From NCBI GenBank assembly GCA_023078555.1, contig JALAAN010000010.1, forward strand, positions 1,240,001 to 1,304,000: DNA of 64,000 nucleotides, written 5' to 3'. Below the pieces are notes generated by a model that saw nothing but the letters and a program-made list of their open reading frames with translations, was not told the DNA's origin and did no database searches. The DNA comes from Ulva prolifera. Taxonomy: Eukaryota > Chlorophyta > Ulvophyceae > Ulvales > Ulvaceae. The translations under genes and the position numbers were made by a program. Positions 47,901 to 58,443 of the stretch are shown here, piece after piece (within the stretch, counting starts at the first letter, position 1; every line of letters begins with the position of its first letter).

Positions 47901-50900
47901 GCGGGCCCGCCGGCGGCGGAGGCGCCACCGCTGGGAGGGGCGGCTGTGAACCAGGACGATGTTGCCGGGGAGAGCCTTGGGGAGTGCCGGGGCATGGAGG
48001 ACATCTGGGCGGACGTCGCGGATGGCTGCACCGGTGCGCGGCCCCCTTGAAACTGCAGCTCTGCAGCGCAGTCCCCAGGACCGCTACAGCTCACACCACC
48101 ACAGTGTCCGGCGCATGGCCATGCGCTGGATCACCTGGAGCACTCTGTCGCTGTGCGTACGGGTGACCATGACCTCGGCTTGCACGCACATGAGTGACTG
48201 AGTTCAGCATTGGCTGCGCTGGTGAGGAGCACCAGCTCCTCACCGCTCAAGTCTAAGCAGGTCGCCCGCCTGCCTTGTTGTGTAACGGCATCGTTCCCTG
48301 CATTTGTCAAATGCCGAAGTGACATCGTCCAATGGGTGCAAACGAGATGGTATTGTCAGCCGAGGCGGCATGATAATGTGGCAGTGCCTGTTCGCTTGCC
48401 TCAGGCTCTCGAGTAGGTCACACAGCAACCTTCGCGTGCTGCCGTGCCTAGGTGTTGTTACTTGTGTGTTTACGAGTGCTGGTAATCCTGCAGTGTGTGT
48501 GCGCTTCATGCGGACCTACCTGTCCAACACGGTCCTCGCAACACAGCATCTTTGTGGCGCTGGTCGATAAAACTTTTAACTACATCGTTATGAGCGTCAA
48601 TACAAAGCGGACCGATGCACATGTAGCAGCGGATGCATCGCACTGAATTCATAAACCAGCACAACAGCGTGACTCCAACACTGCCCCAAACGCACGAACA
48701 CTCCCAGGACACTGCAGCCACTTTGGGGCAGCCTCGCAGCACACTCCAGTACTCTCGCACGTGCCCCACCATGCGCCCCCCACTCACACACACACCCACA
48801 CCCCCATACCCGCATCGACCCCAGCTCCCAGCAGCACTGCACGGGGCGTATCTGTATTCCCGCCTTTGATGTAGTGCTCCACATGCCTCCTGCCAGCACT
48901 ATCCTATCCTGCCAGCACTATCTGAACTGCCCTTGGGACATGAGCAGCAGCTGCATTGTATCATCATACCATCATGCATAGGTAGTGCAGTGTCCACATA
49001 CCAGTGCATGCCTCCTGCCCAAAGGCGGCTCTGCCACTGCCAGCTACTTGCAAGGCTGTTCTGTGAGGCTGTGTGGTGTGCTTGATCAGCCATGAGCCAG
49101 GCGTGGATGCTGTGTGCCCGTTTGCCACATACTTTTGGATCGCCCTGACGCCACTTGCGCCTGTGTTTGGTTTTGTATATGCTTTAAGCCGTGTCAGTCC
49201 TGAGCACCACCCTTGTGTTACAAGGACAAAGTAAGCAAGGCAGGTAGCACCGCAAGCAACAACCAGGGAAACCACACACCACGCAACGTGCACACACCAA
49301 CACACCCACGCAACGTGCACACACCAACACACCCACGCAACATGCACACACCAACACACCCAGGCGGCTTCCGTGTGGGGCCGGCGCCGGCCGGGCCGCT
49401 GCATGGGGCTGCCGCAGCCGCGCGGGCGGCGGGGTCGTGTGGCGTGTTGGTGTGTGGGTTTGTGGGTGCTTGGGTGTGTGTTTGGGTTTGGGTCTGGGCC
49501 GCGTGCGGGTGCGTGGGTGCGTGGGTCAGGTTTCAGTGTGTGGTTCGTGTGGTAGTGTGTGGGAGCGTGGGGGTGTGTGGGTGCTTGTTCTGCCTTGGCG
49601 TTGGCTGTTGCTCTCCTGTGCGTGCGCTTTGCGTAGTTCGTGCTCTCCCTTTTGGTCCTGGCGGTGCTACCGGCCCCTCCGGCTTTTTCCTTTGTAACAC
49701 ACCAACACACCAACGCAACATGCACCACCCCTGTGTGTCTTGAACAGAGCAAGTCTCCATGCATGCAACCGTGTGGTGTGTGAGTGATGTCGACATCACT
49801 CACAGATCAGAACACGTCACATCAGCTTATACATCACTCTATCGCAGATGACACAGATTCCAGGCACAAGCTTGACGGCAAGGGTTGCCCAGGCACCCTG
49901 GGGCATACCCTGGGGTATGCATCGAGAGTGTTATGTTATTTCAAAATTGTATGACCCCGACGCCTGGGGCCCCTATAGTCGTGAGTTTGAGCCTGAGCCG
50001 CAGAGACCGACCCTGAGCTGGGCCCACCCGTAAGCAATGCGCCCATGCATGAAGGATGATGCTGATGATGCTGGAGTTCCTGACGTTCACTTATTCGCTG
50101 AGCTGACCATGTTACAACACACGTTTCAGTGCTCTGGGCTGATCAGGTTTGCACACACGGGCTACGGCATGTGACGTGCAGCTGCAGTGAGCATGCAGCG
50201 TTCCACATGTGCATACCTTTTTCATGATGCAGCATTCGACAACTGGGGCAGTGCCCTGCCAGCTGGTCTGTGGGGCCTTCAGACCTTGACTGCAAACACG
50301 CAGTCTTGTTTACAGAAGAGTGAACCGGAACAGACAAACACAAGATACGAATCTCATTCCGAGTACATACACGCAGTACTTCTCTTGCTTCGCTCCTGCT
50401 CCAGAGACTGCTGATCGCTGCTGATGCACGCGTCATCTAGGACCGTGTGAAGCGTACCACGTGGAAAGTAAAGCAATAAGCGAATCAGGCATACCGCCGT
50501 AACCATGCAATATGTCGAATCGCATGATCAGCTTCCACAGCGGTTGCGCTGAGCATTCAATAGCTGACGCCGCCGCCTGCGAGTTCGCAGTGAGCACATG
50601 TGCGCCCGATTGCGCATGCTCCGTGCACAAAAGCTCCCCACGCCAACCTCATAATCACTTTCTGACGCCGTACACTGCCTTTGCTGATTCACCTTTTAAG
50701 AAAATATGCAATATTGCCTCGCCGTGCGTGCGCGCATCGCGTCTGTCAGCAATGAGCGAGCTTCCCCGCGAACGGTACTGTGTTGCGGAAGCTTAAGAGT
50801 GGACGGGCGGCAAAACTGTGTTTTTCGGTCACAGGCTGGAAACGTGGTCGGACTGTCGTGTGACCGACATGTGGCGACAACGCGTTGCAACGCCCACCCT

Positions 50901-53900
50901 GCAGGAGGACTGCAGCGTCGCGCTTCCACCATCAGCGCCTCTTACCCGCCGGCGCGCCTGCTCCTGCGTAATCACAGCCATGCTTGCATCCTCGATCGGG
51001 GCTGCACTTGTCGATCAGCCTGTGCCTCGGGGAGATGAGGCTGCGCATACGACCATTTGTCTGCTTTGTGTTTGGGCGTTCAGCAAGTTCAAGCTGTCAG
51101 CTGCAGGTCACGCGCAGCAGCTGCTGCGCGTGACCTCGTACGCAGTTGATTCACGGCTTCCAATGTGTCGGCACGCCCGAAGGGCGGGCGCTGCAGCTGC
51201 ATGCAGCCACTACTGGGATACAGCCTGAAACAGAAGCTAGTGTGCATTGGCCGCTCAGTCCCGTTCACTCTGCTGTGAAATGTGTCAGAGCCGGAGCTCT
51301 CGCGATGTTTCGGTATCCGAAGCGCAGCACAGCAGGCCATCACACCAGCACACCTCAAAGGCGGGCGGTCGCCGCGCAGAATGTGAACATAATGCGCAAG
51401 ATCATGCTGTTGTTCTATGTATTACAAACGAGTGAAGGGGGGAAGACCAGTTCCACAACAGAATCTCATCCGAATCAACAGACGACCACACTACAACCGC
51501 ACCCGCAACTCAGTCCGGCAGGATCGCGTGCACAAGAAGATGGGGTTATGGGCAAGCCCGCCGGTTCGTGCGCACGCATGTGGCCAATGGTCAGGCCGCC
51601 GAACCGAGCACACTTCTGCGCCATGTCAGCACATGCGCCGTTTCAGCTTTTGCGTGACAGCACCCGTGTCGACGCGAACGAGGATACAATGCACAGTCTG
51701 TACATGTTCCTGTTGCAACAACATGTTGTTCCTTGCGTAGAAGGAGGCTTCGTGCCTGCATCGCTACAGTGGAACAGCCACGAACTGCTGTCTTCACTCT
51801 TTTGTCGTAACCGTTCTCGCTGCACCGTGCCGCTAGCCCAGGCCTCTTCACGCAATGCAAACGCGCGCACCGTGCACGTGGCTGCCCGTCACTGTGCCTG
51901 GTGCGCTGGCCCCCGTCACCCCGACGCGTGTCTGCCCTGCGCAGTGCGCACGCAGCACGCACGATGACAGAGGTGTCGAACGCGACCCGCCCCCACACGT
52001 CTCGCCAGTTTTCTTTTGTTGTCTCAAACAGCGGGTCTCGCCCAACGAACAGCATCTGGCAGCAAGGCAAAGCAAGCAGCGCCCCCCACACTGCCACGGT
52101 CGCTGTAATGCCCACGTTCGACGCACACGACCGTTCGAGCCTGGCCGTTGACCCGTTGCCGGAGTCAAGCATGCACGCGTGGAGGATGTGTACACTACAA
52201 CGGCCAACGCGCGCCGACCCCCGGTGAGCTCTGGACACACACGCTATACTGTATCCACGCTATCATCGCGTGGATACAGTAAAGCGTGTGTGATACATCA
52301 TATGATATGCAATACTGTGCCCAGAGCCCGCACAGGCCAACGAGCGCACTGCAGTGGGGCCGCACAGGCTGCTGTCAGAAGCACTGGACTCCGGACTTGC
52401 TGAGCTACTCACCGGACAGCTGCTGGCAGCAACCCCTGAACATAGCATCACTGCTGCTTTAGCACATCACCCCGCATTATGGTCAATACATGGGCAATGC
52501 TGCTACAGGAAAGTGCACCTGCCTGCTTCCTTGTCATTGTAGCACTGGCATACTGGCATGTGCGAACATGTGTAGATCCCAACATGTGCACAGAGGATGC
52601 ACAGTACACAACAACAATGTGGCAGCCAGCAGAGGCCCAAGATCTGCGTGGGGCTTTTGCCATGTGTTATGGCAAATTGCTTGGCAATTGACCACGCAAG
52701 TCATGCCAGCAAGCCAGGGTCACGTGCCACGTGACAACGAGTGGAATTGAGGCTCTGGGAGGCAGGGTCTGGCAGCAGACATCTCTTCTCCTCAGTGCAC
52801 TTGGCATAGCCAACCCTTTGGCCTCCCTGAGCTTGAGCACACCTTCACCATGCATGCCGCACCCATGGGTGCACCTGTCCCCAAAGCCCCCCACCTTCAT
52901 GCCCAAGCCCGGGCTCTCACAGGCACCTCATGCATGCAGCTGGCCAGATCGCCCACTCCAGCAACGCCTCCGGCCCCCCGGCTGCCCTCGGCCCCCCCCT
53001 GGATAGGCCCCCCAGCAAGACCTCCCACGACGGCTCGCTGGAGGATCGCGCCGCCGGTGAGTCCGCGGCGTGTGCTGTGCCCTCACAGACCGCAGCAGGC
53101 GCAGCAGGCACAGCAGGCCCGCAAGACCCGGCGTCTGTGGATGAAGTTCTGAAGCACTTTCTGCAGTCCAACGACAAGCTCGCGAGCCTGTCGCTCTCGC
53201 GCTTCAACATGGACACGCATGGCCGCCTCGATGGGGAGGCTGCCTCGGTACGCAGCGTTCTTCTGAATCTGTTCCCCCCCCCCAAAGTAACCTGAACATG
53301 GCCATGTGGTGCACGCCGTCTTGTCGATGTCAGTTGTTGCATGCCTGTTGATTGTGTTGCATGGGTGACCTGCGTACACCTGGCCCATGCAGTACTAGTG
53401 CAAGTCCAGACACCCGCATCTCGATGTTCCACACGCTGCCAAGCTCTGATACGTATAGCGCGACCCCGCCCAGCCGACCGACCCACAACACGGCACGCAA
53501 TGTGTTGTCTTCATGCGGTGTACATGCATGAGCAGGCGCCGGCGAGAAGCGGCTCCCCGTATCTGCCGAGCGAGCTGCCACCTCTGGATGACGCGCTCCC
53601 CGACGCGCCCGCGGTGGAGGCGCGGCAAGTTACCGCCGGCACCACCCTCAACATCAGCCACGGCCCCGAAGGCGCCACTCCCCTGATGGCCCTGCCATCC
53701 CTCCACAGCAACCCCACCCTCAGCCTCAGCTTCTCTCGCTTCATGGCCGCCCTGGATGACGACCTCCGCGCGCTTGGCGGCAGCCACGCCCTGGCCGACC
53801 CGCAGGTAGCCCCTGTAGCCACGGCCTCCCCACCGCCCGTGCATCACCCGCCCGCCGACGCGTCCGGCATGGGTGAGGGGCCGGAGAGCACCGGGCCTGA

Positions 53901-55909
53901 CGCGCGGAGTCCGGACCAGGTGCCGCTGGCCAGATCTCCCCGGCCGGGTTCCGCGCCGCGCGTGTCCGCTGTGAATCACCTCTCTGCGCATGAGCTGTCG
54001 CGGCAGGTTGCAGAGGAGGCGGGGACGGAGCGCGACAGGCAGCAGGCGGGCGCCCCACCTCCACAGCCCGCGGGCGGTACTCTCATGCGGCTTATGAATG
54101 TGCAACAGGACGACACTGACAAGCTCGAGTTGCTGCTGTCAGACGGGCCCCCACCAATTGCCGCCGCGCCACACCGCAGCGGCGGCGACGTGAAGCGTGC
54201 TGTGCACGCTGTGCACCCCCGCATGCTGCCCGAGCGCGACCCCGGCCATCCGTCCCGCGGCGCCGTGTCCGGCAGCCCGCACGCGGAGCAGCGTGCGCCG
54301 GCGGAGTGCCCCGGCAGCGCGGGCGGCGGCGCCCGTGCCGGCGGCCTCCCGCGCATCTCCTCCGCCGACGAAGGCGGCCCCGCGTGGCTGTCGCCGCGGT
54401 CCACGGCGACTGTGTCAGCGCCACGGCGGCAGATGCCGGAGCATGCATGGCTCGCGCCGCCGCAGCACGCCGGCAGCGCGACGCTGTGGCAGGACGAGAC
54501 GCTGCTGCGGCGGTCGTCTGTGGAGGGGCCGGCCGCCACCTTGGAGGGTGTCTCGCAGGCGGAGGTTCACGGCTGGATCAACGATTCATACCTCTCATCC
54601 GGCCTCATGCGGCCGCTGTCCTGCCTCGACTATCAGGTGCGCATAATAAAGAATAACGAACAATCATGAAGTGTTCCCACGCCTCCCGGACACCGTCCCG
54701 GTTGCGCTGTCCGAGTTCACGCGCTGCCCGCGGAACATGCACGCCCCTCCGCCCGTCGCCTCTGGAGGCGCTGGAGTGTGGACCTGGCACGTACCATGCC
54801 CGCGTCTCTGATGCTGACACCTATCTGTTCTGTGTGTGAGTGTGCCGCGTACTCAGTCTTGTCAGGTGCCACACACTTCGCGCCGCATGCAGGCGCTGCT
54901 CTCGCTCGCGGGCTTCCCAGCACTCGCCGGCCTCGACACAGCCTCCCGCATCCCCCCCGGCCAGTTCCGCGCCTTCCAGCGCCACTTCACCGGCGCCGTG
55001 GGCCTGCTGCGCAGGGCCGCCGACATCTGGAACCAGACGGACCCCCGCATCGTGAGCGGCTTCGACATGGACGCCCAGGCCGCCGAGGCGGCGCTGGCTG
55101 TGCAGCCCATCGGCACGTTTGTCTGCCGCCTCTGCATGCGCCAAGCCGGCTGCCTTGTCCTCTCTTGCAAGGTGATTCCCGCCCACACATGCATGTGGCC
55201 TTGCTATACGCTTGATGCAACAGCTCCTCCGCACCGCGCGCAGCCGTGCGTCGTCCTGAATTCATACGACTGTTGCACAGAGGAGGCGGACCCTGAGAAG
55301 TCGACGCGTATGACCGGATGCTCTGCCATGCAACGGCGCTGTCTTTCTGAGTGTGTGAGCGTGTTGTGGCTACAGGTGGATCCCAGCACGGCCAGCACGG
55401 ACGCAAGCAGCAATGTGATGCACGTCACCATCTCGGCCGCCGACCTCCGCCGCTCCGACCCGTCGCAGCTCGTGCTGAGCCTGCCCTACGCCAGTCACAT
55501 GCTCGACGTCGGCACCGGTTTCCGCATCGACAAGCGGACGGTGCTCCCCGGCCACCAGGTCAGCATCACGCTCGCGTTCGGCATGCTCGCAGTCCAGGCC
55601 GCCGTCAGTGACACCTCCACCGCGCCCCGCGCCGGCGGTGGCCACAAGCGGCCTCTGGAGGAGCTTGCAGTCCAGGCCGCGGACTCGGCGGTGCGCAGCG
55701 TGCAGCGAGAGGCTGCGGCGGCGAAGCGGCGCCGCGACGGCGAGGCTGCGCCAGTGGAGGACACGCCGCAAGAGGGCCTTGAGATGATGCCCGGGCCGCC
55801 GCGGGGGCTGCGGCGGCAGCCGCCGGCGGACGCGCTGCCCCGACACGCGTCGCACAGCGAGTTCACGCGCTGGGCCGCACACAGCACGATGTCCAACTCC
55901 GGCATGTGA
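44936..55909 (+). CDS. STAT-type linker-SH2 protein, multi-exon (5' end missing)
   Basis: Resolved exons are 44936-45228, 45388-45609, 46852-47115, 47544-48033, 52940-53247, 53536-54636, 54866-55171 and 55376-55909. Phases agree up to 54636; most donors are GTGCGC. Exons 7-8 give the diagnostic part. FRAFQRHFTGAVGLLRRAAD then IWNQTDPRIVSGF resembles the STAT linker. PIGTFVCRLCMRQAGCLVLS aligns with the SH2 GTFLLRFSxxxxGG segment, keeping the phosphotyrosine-binding Arg. After the intron, NVMHVTISAADL and LVLSLPYASHML resemble the SH2 C-terminal half. Exons 1-4 encode beta-rich segments (FKPAFHVQVRVQHDP, RFEFKGLEFARPTRM, NPVYLVFACLIGGRDLVYTI, YDVPSISICRADQR) that could be a p53-like DNA-binding fold. 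Basic stretches (RPVRRRVRRL, AAAAKRRRD) suggest nuclear entry. The tail lacks a tyrosine. Plants have STAT-type linker-SH2 proteins (SHA/SHB). The sequence at 54637-54865 does not join cleanly, and two genes remain possible. Confidence 0.6.
46755..46777. repeat. Poly-C tract (23 C)
   Basis: A run of 23 cytosines in the intron between SH2-gene exons 2 and 3, about 75 bp before the exon 3 acceptor, where it adds to the pyrimidine-rich character of the intron end. Confidence 0.95.
47338..47394. repeat. 15-bp tandem repeat
   Basis: Four near-identical copies of CAGGTCGGCTGTGAC lie in the intron between SH2-gene exons 3 and 4. Each copy contains a potential CAG/GT splice-like junction. Confidence 0.9.
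49218..49722. mobile_element. Composite retroelement with inverted tails and target-site duplication
   Basis: The left end TTACAAGGACAAAGTAAGC, then GGTAGCACCGC, faces an inverted right end GGCGGTGCTACCGG, then CCGGCTTTTTCC, TTTGTAA. In between lie three copies of a 27-bp unit (ACGCAACGTGCACACACC...) and G/T-rich sequence. The flanks CACCACCCTTGTGT (49204-49217) and CACCACCCCTGTGT (49723-49736) differ at one position and look like a target-site duplication. It lies in the 4.9-kb intron of the SH2 gene. Confidence 0.6.
49779..49804. repeat. Perfect 26-bp palindrome
   Basis: TGTGAGTGATGTC and GACATCACTCACA are exact reverse complements centred on GTCGAC, inside the large SH2-gene intron. Confidence 0.92.
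50308..51812. mobile_element. Cluster of GTTACAAAAGAG-family ends
   Basis: Ends of the second dispersed family occur at 50308 (GTTTACAGAAGAGTGAACCGG, direct), 51260 (CCGTTCACTCTGCTGTG, inverted), 51420 (TATTACAAACGAGTGAAG, direct) and 51792 (CTTCACTCTTTTGTCGTAAC, inverted). The pair 51420/51792 bounds a 390-bp unit resembling a miniature element. All lie within the large intron of the SH2 gene. Confidence 0.5.
51105..51136. repeat. Perfect 32-bp palindrome
   Basis: AGGTCACGCGCAGCAG and CTGCTGCGCGTGACCT are exact reverse complements with no spacer, inside the large SH2-gene intron. Confidence 0.93.
52236..52291. repeat. Cruciform-capable inverted repeat
   Basis: The inner arms ACTGTATCCACGC (52248-52260) and GCGTGGATACAGT (52268-52280) are exact. 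Outer arms ACACACGCT and AGCGTGTGT extend the pairing after a two-base interruption. Confidence 0.85.
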
Positions 55910-58179
55910 GCGGGCGTGCTGTGCTGTGCTGCGCAGACGCGCGCCACAGCGGCCAGGTGGCTGCTGCTTTGCGGAAGCGTGCGCAGGAGCTGCTGAAGCG
56001 CTCGATTGTTGCTGATGTTGAACTCTGTTGCCGCGGTTTGACTCTGCTGGCAGCGGGACACCGGCGTTGTGTGAGAGTGGAGCTGCGACAGAAGCAGGCG
56101 GCAGCGGCGACGGCGATGAGGCCAGATGTCGGCATGCATGGCCTTGTCCGTTGAGTGGACAACTCCCTGCCTTTTCATCTATATGTTTCGTGGCAAATAC
56201 TTATAGTTATATGTGCCAAGCCTTTGTACAACCGGGTGCCGCATGTTATGAGACGCGGCCGCGCTGTGCTGTGAGGTCTGCGGCACGGCGGCTGAAGCTC
56301 ATGCGCTATCGGGGCCTGCATGTGCATGCCCTTCCACTGCCGCGCCGTGGCGTATGCTGTCGGTCGCAGAGGCTTTCGGTCAACGATTGCGCCTCGATGT
56401 TTCGGGTTGAAGATGGAGGGAATAAATGGAGGCGCGGCCCTGGCCGTGTGCAGCCATGCAGAGACTCTGCGCATTGATGGACCTGCAAAATGGACAGGAG
56501 GGGTGATGCTGGGACTACGGGGGGGGGTGGCCACAGTGGCGTGGGCGTCACACTGACGCGCAGGGCCGGCGCGCCCCCAGCACAGCACAGCACAGCATGG
56601 CAGCTCTTGCCGCTGCTAGCGCTGTCACCGTCGCAGTCTTGCCGTGTCAGATGTGAACGGCACGCGGCATTGCTTGCGTAGTCAAGTCCGTGAGTGGACC
56701 TCTGAACAGCACGAACGCTGACGCTGTGCAGGGAGGTGATGTGGTGGCGGTAACCAATTAGCTTTTTCTGGTGGAAAGCAGTACTGACAAATGGCCCATT
56801 TGAATTGTATGAAGTGCCCGTGTGCATGTAGGGTAGGAACGGCTGCATGCGTTCTGCGGATGCCGGGCCGTGAGGGGTGGGCGATGTCAGAGTGCCCAGG
56901 CCCAGGTGTGCAACTTGATGGCAGAGGGGATGGGGGGAAGTGGCGATGAAGCGTCGAGGGTGCGCGTGTGAATGCGCTGACACGGTTTGCGCGTCGGCCG
57001 CAGTGGTGTGCGGCACCGTCACCTTTCACCACATCCTTTCAGTGTACATATGTACATGCATGTGCATGTAGTGTGATGTGCAGGGCGGCTGTGGCGCTTC
57101 CCGTGCTGTGCCCGTGCTGCGAGCCGGCTCGCCTGTGTAGGAGAACGCTCTGTGGGGTCGTTTTGCGTGGTTTGTTGGCGCCGGGGGTGCCGGGGTTTGC
57201 GGGTCGCGCCTGGATTGCCTCGTGAATTCCGCAGCACGCAGCCGTTGTGTGAAGAGGCAGCTACAGGTGAGGTTCAAACTCTGGCGCCGCCGCCTTGTCG
57301 GCTGTCTGTGGGACCGGACAGGGTGGTGGGTCTGCCAGCGCCGCGGCTGTTGTCTTGTTTTGTCCGCCTCCTGTGAGCGCTGTGTACATGTGCTGTGTGT
57401 ACATTCTAGTTTCAGTGACGGGTCCGGGGGATGTGTGATATGGATTTGCGTGTTCTGTTCGGGTACAGTTTCAGTGCTGATGGTTGTGTGCAACGTAAGG
57501 ATTCTACGTAGAATGGCTCATTGTAACCTGCCGGTCTGCCTGCACCATCGTCGCTTGTGTTAACACTACACATGGAACGGCTTTAGTGTGTGTTTCGTTC
57601 ATGTGCTGGGGCGTACATGTGCTGTGTTGTTCATGTGCTGCATCCCAGACCTGTGAGGCCACGAACCTGCCTCGTTTGAACAGATCTGGTATTGTAAGAC
57701 ACATACGGTGGGCCATGTGCGCACGCAGCGCCGCGCCCACGCACAGAATGATCTCTCCGCCTCCCTCGCGGCAATGATGGCCCAAGACGGCCGCGACCGC
57801 CCAGGTGCTGCCACCCCCACGAACCACGCGCGAGGGGGGGGGAGGCTGTTCACCAGGGTTGTCAGTGAGTGTTTAAATTTCCTGCCGGATCGAGAGACAG
57901 TCCTGTGCTGTGTTCTGTACACCCCTTGCTGTACCCGTGACACAAGTACGCCACGGAATGAAAGAAGCGCTGAACTGCACCTGTTACAGCTAGAAGAGCG
58001 AGCGGGCACTGACAAACACAGGAGGTGGTCACCCGATCGTTTTCGCTGTTTGGTACTGGACTTCTTTGGTACTGTTATTGTAGTCGTGAGGCCGTAAGTG
58101 CGTTCTTGCTTCACCGAGTGCGTTCTTGCTTCACTGGCAGCTGACAATGTGAAATCAGTAATTTTCATTGAAAGACTAG

Positions 58180-58265
58180 TCAGTACTACCAGAGCTCTAG
58201 ATCATGAGCCTCTGAGAAGCGCTCAGTACTACCAGAGCTCTAGATCATGAGCCTCTGAGAAGCGC
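58180..58265. repeat. Tandem duplication, 43-bp unit
   Basis: Two identical copies, starting TCAGTACTACCAGAGCTC at 58180 and 58223, abut each other and then run into an ATATACAGCGCTGTATAT palindrome. Confidence 0.95.
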
Positions 58266-58292
58266 TTATATACAGCGCTGTATATATCGAAG

Positions 58293-58293
<1 letters not shown>

Positions 58294-58341
<48 letters not shown>
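58294..58341. repeat. TA dinucleotide microsatellite
   Basis: A perfect run of about 24 TA units, directly followed by three copies of a 19-bp unit. Confidence 0.97.
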
Positions 58342-58344
<3 letters not shown>

Positions 58345-58396
58345 CTGTGGGCGCCGTATACAGCTGTGGGCGCCGTATACAGCTGTGGGCGCCGTA
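58342..58396. repeat. 19-bp tandem triplication
   Basis: CAGCTGTGGGCGCCGTATA is repeated at 58342, 58361 and 58380, with the last copy ending CCGTACG. Confidence 0.94.
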
Positions 58397-58443
58397 CGTG
58401 CAGAGATGCTTTCTCTACTTGAAGCTCAGGCTGATACGAATAG

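Larger units (their letters stand above)
55910..58420. other. 3' flank of the SH2 gene
   Basis: No gene is recognised. The frames here are short and without domains. Ordered tandem repeats begin at 58180. Between 57.0 and 57.9 kb there are several T/G-rich stretches with GTACATGTGCTGTG-like words but no identifiable element ends. Confidence 0.45.
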
